A stretch of DNA of 7,546 nt from JAKLDO01 sp035354435 (GCA_035354435.1 DAOQAY010000138.1:1-7546), one strand, 5' to 3'; positions 1-6,718 are shown, numbered from the stretch's first letter. Program-made: numbers and translations. Notes: a model not told the origin generated them from the sequence alone.

Positions 1-367
1 CTTCAGGGATCTCGCCGAATCTCGAAAAAAGAAGTCTGAGCATGTCATAAATGCCTGAAAATGTCCCTGCGGTTGATCTCTGGTTTGATATCCCCGTTTT
101 CTGATCTATTACGATCGTTGCATCAAGCCCCGTTATGGAATCGGCTTTTGGTTTTGAGACAACACCCAGATACTTCCTGCTCCATGAAGGGAAAGTCGAG
201 AAGTACAGCCTCTGTGATTCTTTGTAAAGCGTGTTATAGACAAGTGATGATTTGCCGCTTCCTGAAACTCCTGTGACAACTGTGAACTTCCCTTTTTCAA
301 TATTGACGGCAACATTTTTCAGATTGTTTTCACAACCATTCGCTATTTTAATGAATTTCTGTTTCAT
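1..367 (-). CDS. UvrA-like ABC ATPase, N-terminal part (runs off left edge)
   Basis: Reading the minus strand from ATG at 367 gives 122 codons without a stop up to the window edge. The protein begins MKQKFIKIANGCENNLKNV, matching the UvrA opening (an 'ENNLKN' block). It continues to a Walker A motif GVSGSGKSSL at residues 33-42, then NTLYKESQRLYF, a 'GLDATIVIDQKT' block and RSTAGTFSGIYDMLRLLFSR, all collinear with the first ATP-binding domain of UvrA. Canonical UvrA senses DNA damage and loads UvrB. Here the usually near-invariant 'ESLSAYARQFLG' block reads FSTFPSWSRKYLG, which suggests a divergent paralogue rather than the housekeeping uvrA; this is inference. The zinc modules, signature motif and second ATPase half lie outside the window. 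An in-frame ATG at 421 would add 18 residues, but AGGA five bases before 367 favours the shorter start. It is divergent from rhuM. Confidence 0.88.
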   Translation of the reverse strand, partial: MKQKFIKIANGCENNLKNVAVNIEKGKFTVVTGVSGSGKSSLVYNTLYKESQRLYFSTFPSWSRKYLGVVSKPKADSITGLDATIVIDQKTGISNQRSTAGTFSGIYDMLRLLFSRFGEIPE

Positions 368-372
368 CGAGT

Positions 373-376
373 TCCT
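373..376 (-). promoter_or_regulatory. Shine-Dalgarno for the UvrA-like gene
   Basis: The minus strand reads AGGA here, five bases before ATG 367. No comparable site precedes the in-frame ATG at 421, so this decides the start. Confidence 0.55.
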
Positions 377-401
377 GAAAGCACATTTTATCCAGCGTTT
401 G

Positions 402-430
402 AGGCTATCAAATGACAACATTGATGTCAA
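402..430 (-). promoter_or_regulatory. Candidate promoter of the UvrA-like gene
   Basis: The minus strand has a perfect -35 TTGACA (425-430) and a weak -10 TAGCCT (402-407) with a 17-base spacer. Transcription would start near 395, downstream of ATG 421 and upstream of ATG 367, which agrees with the chosen start. TAAAAT at 385-390 is an alternative -10 but sits at a poor distance from any -35. This is pattern matching only. Confidence 0.3.
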
Positions 431-494
431 ATAAAGAAATCACAACCATTTGGAATATTGCCTATTTTATCCTACAAATTTTTCACCATTAAAA

Positions 495-523
495 TTGATA
501 ATCAGGATTTAAATCAATAGAAT
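495..523 (+). promoter_or_regulatory. Candidate promoter of the RhuM-family gene
   Basis: TTGATA (495-500), a 17-base spacer and TAGAAT (518-523) match the sigma70 consensus at five and five of six positions. The predicted start near 530 leaves a leader of about 27 bases before ATG 557. The promoter sits inside the repeat shared with the uvrC upstream region. Confidence 0.55.
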
Positions 524-544
524 AACCGCAATTAGATGGATTGT

Positions 545-549
545 AGGAG
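545..549 (+). promoter_or_regulatory. Shine-Dalgarno deciding the rhuM start
   Basis: AGGAG lies seven bases before ATG 557. The in-frame ATG at 536 has no such site and would lie almost at the predicted transcription start, so 557 is preferred. Confidence 0.7.
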
Positions 550-556
550 TTCGTGC

Positions 557-1024
557 ATGAAAAGCAAGAAACTGCAAATACGGAACAGCACTGCTGAATT
601 TCTCGTTTTCACCAAACAGTCGGGCGAAGGGACAATTGAGGTTCGTGTTGAAGACGAAACTATATGGCTGACTCAAAAGCTCATAAGTGTTCTGTTTGAA
701 AAAGGTCGTAGCACTATTACAGAACATCTTCAAAAAATATTTGAGACTGGAGAACTAATCGAAAAATCAGTATGTCGGGATTTCCGACAAACTGCCGAAG
801 ACGGAAAAGAATACACCACCAAATTTTATAATCTTGATGCTATTATCGCAGTCGGATTCAGAGTGAACTCCGAAAGAGCAATTCAGTTCCGTCAATGGGC
901 GACCAATGTTTTGCGGGATTTTGCAATTTGTGGGTATGTACTGGATAAAGAACGGCTTAAAAACGGCTCGTTTTTGAATCAGGAGTATTTCAATAACCTG
1001 CTTGCTGAGATTTTGATAAACTGA
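557..1024 (+). CDS. RhuM-family protein, C-terminally shortened
   Basis: A 155-residue product from ATG 557. Residues about 27-66 (IEVRVEDETIWLTQ through the ITEHLQKIFETGEL region) and 88-137 (TKFYNLDAIIAVGFRVNSER, IQFRQWATNVLRDF, GYVLDKERLKNG) are the hallmark blocks of the RhuM family. The family is named after a Salmonella pathogenicity-island gene; its biochemical role is unclear, and members occur widely in accessory regions. Family proteins are, from memory, about 330 residues long. This one keeps the conserved N-terminal half, reaches the 'YFNNLLAEI' segment, then ends in LIN and a stop where relatives normally continue with an 'REIRxSER' helix. The following 180 bases show no recognisable RhuM remainder in any frame. 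It is probably a truncated remnant, possibly still producing the N-terminal domain. Its promoter is shared with a dispersed repeat. Confidence 0.82.
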   Translation: MKSKKLQIRNSTAEFLVFTKQSGEGTIEVRVEDETIWLTQKLISVLFEKGRSTITEHLQKIFETGELIEKSVCRDFRQTAEDGKEYTTKFYNLDAIIAVGFRVNSERAIQFRQWATNVLRDFAICGYVLDKERLKNGSFLNQEYFNNLLAEILIN

Positions 1025-1114
1025 TAAAAAAACTGGATGAGAAAAATAGTCAGTCTGACTGAATATAAATCTATGATAATCTGTCAATAGACTTAATGAT
1101 TATCTGCAATTGCA

Positions 1115-1143
1115 TTGCGAATTTACATAATTTGCAATAAATA
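1115..1143 (+). promoter_or_regulatory. Candidate promoter of the propeller lipoprotein gene
   Basis: TTGCGA (1115-1120), a 17-base spacer and TAAATA (1138-1143) resemble sigma70 boxes. The same stretch holds an imperfect inverted repeat, ATTGCGAAT (1114-1122) against ATTTGCAAT (1130-1138), which could be an operator. Both readings rest on pattern only. Confidence 0.35.
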
Positions 1144-1204
1144 TGCTCATGAAAGATAATGCGCCGTGTTTGTGGGTTTATTACAAAAATATATGGTGTC
1201 GCAA

Positions 1205-2707
1205 ATGATCAGAAAAGTTATGGTAACTGTTGTGCTGTTTGCTTTCGCGGCGGTAGGATGCACTTCTAAAAGTAAGCACATCGAGGAAAATGGAGATGCA
1301 GATGTTGATTCGGAAGTCACCGATATTGATACTGCGGATGTTGAAGAGGCGGATATTGATACGGTCGATGAAGAACCCGATGAAATAACTGATGTTGCTG
1401 ATGAAGAGCCGGATGAAACAGTTGATGAAGCCATTGACAGTGATGCCGACAGTGACACAGCTGAGCCTAAAGCCTGCACCGATATCGGCTGTGACGGTTA
1501 TCCCGACATCGTTTTTTCAAATACCGATACTGATACGACTACTAATATAAATTCCTATATTTATCTGGGTTCAGCGACTGGTTACAGTGCCGAAAACCGC
1601 ATTGAGATCCCGACGATAGGGGCGATGGGTGTCGATTATGCCGATGTGAATAAAGACGGTTATCTCGATATCGCTTTCGCTTCGGTCAAAGAAAAGAAAG
1701 AAACTGATTCCGAAGAGAACAGATATACGGTATCGCTTCTTTATTACGGCACAAAAGATGGTTTTGACCTTGAAAACAGAGTTGAGTTCCCGACTGTGGG
1801 TTGTTCCGATGTGACGCTTGTCGATCTTGATAAGGACGGCTGGGTGGATCTCATCACTTCAAACAGATATAACGGAACCGGCATGACAGGCTCAGGTTAC
1901 AAGATAAATTCCTTCGTTTACTGGGGAAGTGAGTACGGTTTCGATATCAATTTCAAGCTTGAGCTTCCCACTGTGGGAGCGGCGATGGCGAGAGTCGCGG
2001 ACCTTAACGGTGACGGTTTCAACGACATCCTTTTTCCCAACGGTGTTCAGGAATATGTAGGGGTTTTCGAGTCTTACATTTACTGGGGAACTGCAAATTC
2101 CAAGTTCGGCTGGAGCGAAGCAAGCCGCACGACTCTCCCTTCGGTCTCTCCTGAAGGGGCGACAATTGATGACATAAACGATGACGGATATCTCGATATT
2201 TTCATTTCGGGCTGGCTGTGCCTCACCAAATGCGACCTCAAGAACAGGATCTACTGGGGAAGTGCGACAGGTTTCAATAAAGATGTCTATACCAAGATCG
2301 AGGGGGTTGACGGCGGAACGGATGCAGTTTTCACCGACCTCAACGGTGACGGCAACAAGGATCTCGTCTTTGCAAGCGGTGCAGTCGACCTTCTGACACA
2401 GGAATTCTCAAAAGTAAGCTACATCATGTGGGGCGAACCGAGCGGAAACGCCGATAAATACAAGTGGAGCACAGAAAACATGCAGGAAATTCCCGCTACC
2501 GCCGCATCGGAAGAAGGGGTGCGCGACCTCAACGGAGACGGATTCCTCGACATAGTTTTCGCCAGCCACTACCCGCCGACCGATGCAGACCCGCAAGTCT
2601 CCCAGATCTATTGGGGAAGTGCAACTGGATATGGTGTCACCAACATGACCGAACTCCCGACCCAGCACGCCGCCGGAATGAAAATCATCGGAACATACAA
2701 TCCCTAA
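1205..2707 (+). CDS. Lipoprotein with acidic linker and seven-bladed FG-GAP/VCBS-type propeller
   Basis: A 500-residue protein from ATG 1205. Residues 1-19 form a lipoprotein signal: MIRK, a hydrophobic core, and the lipobox AVGC with the lipidated Cys at 19. GTG 1166 and ATG 1193 are also in frame but lengthen the n-region abnormally. Residues about 30-86 are a low-complexity Asp/Glu/Thr/Val linker. The rest is a propeller with recurring I/VYWGSATGY-type strands, a conserved Pro-Thr step, and calcium loops DVNKDGYLD (147), DLDKDGWVD (207), DLNGDGFND (266), DINDDGYLD (323), DLNGDGNKD (378) and DLNGDGFLD (441). The N-terminal DIGCDGYPD (93) and the unpaired final strand block appear to close the ring as a seventh blade. 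Cys pairs 91/96 and 339/343 may form disulfides. It is probably displayed on the outer membrane or cell surface. Ligand and function are unknown. It is followed by uvrC with no shared operon evident. Confidence 0.85.
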   Translation: MIRKVMVTVVLFAFAAVGCTSKSKHIEENGDADVDSEVTDIDTADVEEADIDTVDEEPDEITDVADEEPDETVDEAIDSDADSDTAEPKACTDIGCDGYPDIVFSNTDTDTTTNINSYIYLGSATGYSAENRIEIPTIGAMGVDYADVNKDGYLDIAFASVKEKKETDSEENRYTVSLLYYGTKDGFDLENRVEFPTVGCSDVTLVDLDKDGWVDLITSNRYNGTGMTGSGYKINSFVYWGSEYGFDINFKLELPTVGAAMARVADLNGDGFNDILFPNGVQEYVGVFESYIYWGTANSKFGWSEASRTTLPSVSPEGATIDDINDDGYLDIFISGWLCLTKCDLKNRIYWGSATGFNKDVYTKIEGVDGGTDAVFTDLNGDGNKDLVFASGAVDLLTQEFSKVSYIMWGEPSGNADKYKWSTENMQEIPATAASEEGVRDLNGDGFLDIVFASHYPPTDADPQVSQIYWGSATGYGVTNMTELPTQHAAGMKIIGTYNP

Positions 2708-2710
2708 ATT

Positions 2711-2770
2711 TAAATTGATAAACATTTCCCATAGTTTAAAATAACCGCAATTAGATTGGCTCATAGGGGC
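2711..2770 (+). repeat. Dispersed promoter-bearing repeat, copy 2 (upstream of uvrC)
   Basis: Second copy of the segment at 491-550. The shared core AATAACCGCAATTAGAT is at 2740-2756, preceded by TAAATTGATAAAC and followed by the G-rich tail CATAGGGGCGGGATTTATC (2762-2780). The tail looks like half of a GC-rich palindrome, as in REP-type repeats, but no second arm is present. Confidence 0.6.
2715..2742 (+). promoter_or_regulatory. Candidate promoter of uvrC
   Basis: TTGATA (2715-2720), a 16-base spacer and TAAAAT (2737-2742). It occupies the same place in the repeat as the rhuM promoter. The predicted leader is about 70 bases. Confidence 0.5.
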
Positions 2771-2810
2771 GGGATTTATCATGCTCAATTGATTGATAAG
2801 TGGATATACG

Positions 2811-2819
2811 AGGGGGGAG
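2811..2819 (+). promoter_or_regulatory. G-rich Shine-Dalgarno deciding the uvrC start
   Basis: AGGGGGGAG lies directly before TTG 2821, with AGGGGG ending four bases upstream of it. The upstream in-frame GTG at 2800 has no ribosome binding site, and this tract would then sit inside the coding region. That points to a TTG start, with moderate certainty. Confidence 0.5.
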
Positions 2820-2820
2820 T

Positions 2821-4584
2821 TTGAGCACTGACAGTAATTCATTTGTTATTGACAACTTACTTTTATCGAAAATTCCTAATGTTTCCGGTGTCTATCAGTT
2901 TGCTGATTTTAACGGAAAAGTTATTTATATCGGCAAGGCAAAAGACCTGAAAAACAGGGTGTCGCAATATATCAATCTTACTGATTCAAGACCGATGGTG
3001 TCTACGCTCATTGAGCAAGCGGCAACTGTAAGCATAATAATCACCCCTTCCGAAACAGAAGCTCTGATCCTCGAAAGCTCTCTTATCAAGAAAAAACAGC
3101 CGCAGTTCAATATCAACCTTAAAGATGATAAAAGCTATCCGTATCTTGCAATCACAGATGATGACTGGCCAAGACTGATAATCACAAGGCATCCATCGAG
3201 AAAATATCTGTTCATTCGAGGTCCTTTTACTCAACCTGTCCTTCTCACCTCACTCCGCGACCTTCTTCAGACGCTTTATCCTCTGAAATACTGTTCTGAT
3301 CTCAATCCTTCGGGATGCATCAACCACCAGATGGGAATATGTCCGGCTCCGTGCAAAAAAAACAGTGACAAAATTCAATATATGGCAAATGTGGCAAATA
3401 TTATTGAAGTGATTCAAGGTAAAAAATGGAAAGAACTGTCCGGTATCATTAAAGAAAAGATCGACAAATATTCCGAGATGCTTAATTTTGAAAAGGCGGC
3501 TCTGCTTCGTGACACTCTCAAGATCATTGCAGATATAAAAAGGAAATTCGGCGTGGAATTCTCAGGAACCGGAGTTGATGATTTCTTTGCATTCAGAAAA
3601 TTCGGCGAAATGCTTTTTACAGTCGCCGTCAGATATCACGACGGACAGCTTTTTTCATTAAAGACTTTTTCATCCGGGATACTTTTTGACTCGATGGAAA
3701 GCTGTGTGGCAGGAGGTCTTGCATCATTTTACCGCAATAACGCTCCTGCTGAAAAGATATTTACAGATCCGATTGTGCTTGACAGGGAGCAGATAAATCT
3801 TATCACAGGACTGTCTATCTTAAAAACCGGAAAAATACCGGAAAACATCAGAAACATACTTGAAACCAACCTTGAACAGAGCATAAACCGTTATATCAGG
3901 GAAAGCACAAAAAATGCCGATGCGGTGAGCGAACTTTCAAAATTCATAAATTCAGAAGTAAAATCAATAATGTGCATTGACATCTCGACTCTAAACGGAG
4001 ACTTCAATGTTGCCGGTGCCGTCTGGTGGGAAAATGGAAAATTCATTAAGAAAAATTATCGCAGATACAGGATAAAGACTGTCACAGGTGTTGACGATTT
4101 CGGAAGTTTGAGAGAAGTTGCACAAAGATTGATAAAAAGATGGGAACAGTCAACCGGGAACAAGCCGTCATTGCTTCTTATTGACGGAGGCAAAGGTCAG
4201 GTTTCGTCAGTAAATTCCATTATAAAAGGCACTCTGCCGGTTGCCGGCATTATCAAAGACCGCAAAAATATCAAAGGAAAGGAACTACTTATAGATGTCG
4301 AAGGAAATGAACTGGCACTTACAGATTCAGTACTTTCCATCATTTTAAAGTCGATAAGGGACGAAACACACCGTTTTGCTATATCGTTCAACAGAAATTC
4401 CCGCAAAAGCATCCTTTCGACTACACTGAAAAACATAGAAGGAATCGGCACAGACAGAGAACTTGCACTGCTCAACCGTTTCAAGACAATTTCAGCCATC
4501 AGAAACGCCACCGTTGCTGAACTGAAATCTGTCACCGGAATCAGCGAATCGCTCGCAATTAAGATATACAGCTTCTTTCATTGA
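2821..4584 (+). CDS. uvrC: Excinuclease ABC subunit C (UvrC)
   Basis: Complete UvrC of 587 residues from TTG 2821 (594 from GTG 2800), slightly short for the family. UvrC is the cytoplasmic nuclease of nucleotide excision repair and cuts 3' and then 5' of the lesion held by UvrB. Order of parts: GIY-YIG nuclease (GVYQF at 23, VIYIGKAKDLKNR at 34-46, ETEALILE near 78-85); a four-Cys region at 158, 166, 174 and 178, matching the reported iron-sulfur site of UvrC; the UVR helix pair that binds UvrB (YSEMLNFEKAALLRD, about 217-231); an RNase H-like nuclease with CIDIS (D387), GVDDF (D425/D426), LLIDGGKGQ (D455) and DETHRFAI (H517); and a C-terminal double helix-hairpin-helix (about 538-585, IEGIG and VTGIS turns). 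All expected catalytic positions are present, so it should be active. Promoter and leader come from the repeat at 2711-2770. Confidence 0.97.
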   Translation: MSTDSNSFVIDNLLLSKIPNVSGVYQFADFNGKVIYIGKAKDLKNRVSQYINLTDSRPMVSTLIEQAATVSIIITPSETEALILESSLIKKKQPQFNINLKDDKSYPYLAITDDDWPRLIITRHPSRKYLFIRGPFTQPVLLTSLRDLLQTLYPLKYCSDLNPSGCINHQMGICPAPCKKNSDKIQYMANVANIIEVIQGKKWKELSGIIKEKIDKYSEMLNFEKAALLRDTLKIIADIKRKFGVEFSGTGVDDFFAFRKFGEMLFTVAVRYHDGQLFSLKTFSSGILFDSMESCVAGGLASFYRNNAPAEKIFTDPIVLDREQINLITGLSILKTGKIPENIRNILETNLEQSINRYIRESTKNADAVSELSKFINSEVKSIMCIDISTLNGDFNVAGAVWWENGKFIKKNYRRYRIKTVTGVDDFGSLREVAQRLIKRWEQSTGNKPSLLLIDGGKGQVSSVNSIIKGTLPVAGIIKDRKNIKGKELLIDVEGNELALTDSVLSIILKSIRDETHRFAISFNRNSRKSILSTTLKNIEGIGTDRELALLNRFKTISAIRNATVAELKSVTGISESLAIKIYSFFH

Positions 4585-4634
4585 AATGTATCGCCAAAGT
4601 TTACAAATAGTTACGCACTTTCAAAATAAAAAGT

Positions 4635-4665
4635 TTGACAAAAGGACTCTTTAAACTACTATACT
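4635..4665 (+). promoter_or_regulatory. Promoter of the tRNA-Lys/tRNA-Glu unit
   Basis: A perfect -35 TTGACA (4635-4640) follows an A-rich stretch that could act as an UP element. The -10 TATACT (4660-4665) matches at five of six positions but lies 19 bases away, longer than the optimum; TACTAT at 4657-4662 would give 16. A GC-rich discriminator CGGGC follows, as in stringently controlled stable-RNA promoters. The leader holds a small hairpin, TCGTT (4678-4682) with AACGA (4687-4691). Confidence 0.6.
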
Positions 4666-4708
4666 CGGGCAATTAGGTCGTTATTAAACGATATTTAGCT
4701 GTTGAGCT

Positions 4709-4784
4709 GGGTCGGTAGCTCAGTTGGTAGAGCATCTGACTTTTAATCAGGTGGTCGTGGGTTCGAATCCCGCCCGACCCACCA
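4709..4784 (+). tRNA. tRNA-Lys (anticodon UUU)
   Basis: A 76-nt cloverleaf. The acceptor stem GGGTCGG (4709-4715) pairs with CCGACCC (4774-4780), the D arm reads TAGCTCAGTTGGTAGAGCA, and the anticodon loop CTTTTAA carries TTT at 4742-4744. The T arm contains GGGTTCGAATCCC. The discriminator A is at 4781 and CCA is encoded at 4782-4784. It decodes AAA/AAG. Confidence 0.97.
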
Positions 4785-4796
4785 TGTTTTTCAGGT

Positions 4797-4871
4797 GACC
4801 CTTTCGTCTAGTGGTTAGGACATCGGCCTTTCACGTCGGTAACGGGGGTTCGAGCCCCCCAAGGGTCGCCA
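4797..4871 (+). tRNA. tRNA-Glu (anticodon UUC)
   Basis: A 75-nt cloverleaf starting 12 bases after tRNA-Lys, so the two are probably co-transcribed. The acceptor stem GACCCTT (4797-4803) pairs with AAGGGTC (4861-4867). The anticodon loop CTTTCAC carries TTC at 4830-4832. The T arm contains GGGGGTTCGAGCCCCC, the discriminator is G4868 and CCA is encoded at 4869-4871. CTTTTTCTTTC follows, a possible T-rich 3' end, but there is no separate terminator hairpin. Confidence 0.97.
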
Positions 4872-4905
4872 CTTTTTCTTTCAATCAAATTCTTTTTAAC
4901 AGGTA

Positions 4906-6678
4906 TTATACAATCCCTGATTCAACACAAAACTCAATAAATTCAATAGCTTCAGCAGTATTTTTCATATTCATTGTCTTCAATATCTGATCAAGGGTTC
5001 TCTTTCCGTCAAGTGATCTCAAGAGTTTTATCCAGTGAGCATCAAGCGGCATGGAGTGTGCATTGCCGCTATCGTTATAGGTGATCACTTCGTTTTTAGA
5101 TGGTTTGAAGTGTTTTACAAAATCGACGATTGTTATTTCACCGATTGTCAGAAGTTCATCGTGATCGTAGTTGAGTGTAAGAAATTTTGTGGATGGACTG
5201 AGACTGAAAACATTATGCAGACTAACTTTACCCGGATACTTTTCACAAAAGCCGGCTTCAAACGATCTATTGAGACAGTCATTGTATCGTATTATGTCTG
5301 TCATCGCTGTCGACAGGTTCTTTTTGCCGGCTTTTTCAAAAAGATCTTTCACAAAATCACATTGTACTTTGCATATTCCGCCATTGCTATTCCATTTGGC
5401 AAACTGCACAAAAAACTCCGACGGTTTGATATTCAAAGTTTCAAGCGTCATGAAAAGCCAGCCCACTGCACGACCTTTGTTATAAAATAGTTCACAGGAT
5501 TCACTCAGTTTTTGAGCTTCTTTAATATCATCGCTTGAAAACTGGGGCGTTGAATTGACAATATAAGGAGCGTTGTTTGGAAAATCGAGTCCGAGCGAAC
5601 CTGCTTTTTCATAAAGCACAGTCCCCGGAAGTACTGCAAGGGGAAAAATATCGAGATTGTTAGGCTGGAGCGATACGGCGAAATCAATGCTTTTCTTAAA
5701 TCCGGCAAGTGTATCACAAGGAAGTCCATAAATGAGATCCAGCCCGAAAATAACATTTTCACGATTGAGAATATTTATCTTTTCCCTGAATTTTACAGGA
5801 TCAATCGACCTGTTCACACATTTGAGTACGGCACTGTCGGAACTTTGAAGCCCTATCTGGAGTCCGCAATTGATCGCTGCAAACAGCTTTGCCATTTCGG
5901 AATCAATAAATTCAGTCCTCACTTCAAATGTAAAATGGATAAAAGGGGCAATATTCCGGATCATCCGGAGTATCTTTTTTGCCCTTTCAATATCCTGATT
6001 AAATGTAGGGTCAAGAACAAAGACCTGAGTCACTTTTTTCTCTTCAAAAAATCTCAACTCATTTTCAATCCTTTCAAGTGAAAATCTTCTCACACCTGAT
6101 AAACCCCTTGATTCAAAGCAGAAATCGCACTTGAACGGACAACCGCGGGACAATTCCCACAGAACCCCTTCGTATTTTTCCAATTGAACTGTTCCCGTCA
6201 GAAAAGGAGAAGGCAGGTCATCGAGATCTTCAACAGGATAGCTGAATATTCTGTTTTCCGGCATCGGTTCATTGTTCAGAACAGTTTCTACAGCTTCTGC
6301 AAATGCGAGTTCACCTTCACCGGTCACTGCAAAATCAAAAAGATCACTGTTTAAAAGCATATCAGGCATTGCTCCAGCCTCGGCACCGCCGGCACAAAGC
6401 ATTATTTTTGGTGCTTTCCTTTTTATCATTTCCGCAATTTGCAAAGCGACATCACGATTCCATAGATAAATCGAAAACCCGACCATGTCAGGCTTTTTAT
6501 CCAGAATGGAATCAACAATGAATTCAATATCCTGGCCAAGATAGAAATCAGAAATTGAAGTTGCGACCCTGTTTTTAAATTTTTCAACAGAATCAAGTTT
6601 CGCCTTCAGCATTGCGATAGAAAGCGGCATAGCCTGCGGAGACTTTTTAATATGTATCGAAACCAGTTCTATTTTCAT
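4906..6678 (-). CDS. B12-binding-type radical SAM protein
   Basis: A complete 590-residue protein convergent with the tRNAs. Residues 1 to about 140 resemble a cobalamin-binding Rossmann domain (PLSIAMLKAKL at 18-28, KPDMVGFSIYLWN, LCAGGAEAGAMP, FAVTGEGELAF at 116-126). The classical DxHxxG lower-ligand motif is absent, as is common in class B radical SAM enzymes. The radical SAM barrel follows: C180-x3-C184-x2-C187 (SRGCPFKCDFC) for the [4Fe-4S] cluster, LDPTFNQD at 222-229, GLQIGLQSSD at 272-281, and DLIYGLP with PLAVLPGT at 346-353. The sequence resembles the broad B12-binding/DUF4080-like group, whose substrates are mostly unknown. The last 40 residues (LLRSLDGKRTLDQI at 552-565) look like a small PqqD-like or winged-helix tail. 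No precursor peptide or partner gene is adjacent. The substrate cannot be assigned; methyl transfer or another radical modification is possible. Confidence 0.9.
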   Translation of the reverse strand: MKIELVSIHIKKSPQAMPLSIAMLKAKLDSVEKFKNRVATSISDFYLGQDIEFIVDSILDKKPDMVGFSIYLWNRDVALQIAEMIKRKAPKIMLCAGGAEAGAMPDMLLNSDLFDFAVTGEGELAFAEAVETVLNNEPMPENRIFSYPVEDLDDLPSPFLTGTVQLEKYEGVLWELSRGCPFKCDFCFESRGLSGVRRFSLERIENELRFFEEKKVTQVFVLDPTFNQDIERAKKILRMIRNIAPFIHFTFEVRTEFIDSEMAKLFAAINCGLQIGLQSSDSAVLKCVNRSIDPVKFREKINILNRENVIFGLDLIYGLPCDTLAGFKKSIDFAVSLQPNNLDIFPLAVLPGTVLYEKAGSLGLDFPNNAPYIVNSTPQFSSDDIKEAQKLSESCELFYNKGRAVGWLFMTLETLNIKPSEFFVQFAKWNSNGGICKVQCDFVKDLFEKAGKKNLSTAMTDIIRYNDCLNRSFEAGFCEKYPGKVSLHNVFSLSPSTKFLTLNYDHDELLTIGEITIVDFVKHFKPSKNEVITYNDSGNAHSMPLDAHWIKLLRSLDGKRTLDQILKTMNMKNTAEAIEFIEFCVESGIV

Positions 6679-6718
6679 CTAAGCTTCAGACCATTACACC
6701 ATTTCTAAAAGACCAGTC

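Larger units (their letters stand above)
491..550 (+). repeat. Dispersed promoter-bearing repeat, copy 1 (upstream of rhuM)
   Basis: This segment aligns with 2711-2770 upstream of uvrC. Both share AAATTGATAA at the left. After 28-29 bases both have the identical 17-mer AATAACCGCAATTAGAT (521-537 here, 2740-2756 in copy 2), followed by a looser G-rich tail (GGATTGTAGGAG here, TGGCTCATAGGGG there). A sigma70-like promoter lies inside the shared part. In both cases the element ends near a gene start. Full length and genome copy number cannot be judged from this window. Confidence 0.6.

Noticed and set aside
331..450. CACAACCATT repeated at 331-340 and 441-450
   Set aside because: A 10-base match is expected many times by chance in 7.5 kb, and one copy is within the UvrA-like coding sequence. 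Flanks do not match.
773..789. Perfect 6-bp hairpin TGTCGG/CCGACA
   Set aside because: It lies within the conserved coding part of rhuM, has no T tract and has no regulatory context.
1048..1060. Near-palindrome AGTCAG-T-CTGACT after rhuM
   Set aside because: The loop would be a single base and no T tract follows. It is too weak to call a terminator.
1147..1479. Minus-strand open frame with a Ser/Thr-rich product
   Set aside because: It is the reverse reading of the GAT/GAA-rich acidic linker of the lipoprotein gene; the composition explains the open frame.
2408..2842. Minus-strand open frame of 144 codons
   Set aside because: It overlaps the well-supported propeller repeats and the uvrC leader on the other strand and has no recognisable domain.
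5035..5490. Plus-strand open frames of 151 and 104 codons
   Set aside because: Both are antisense to the conserved radical SAM coding region and show no domain of their own.
6679..6712. Minus-strand GGTGTAATGGT resembling a tRNA D arm
   Set aside because: No acceptor, anticodon or T stem can be built around it, and it lies in the leader of the radical SAM gene.
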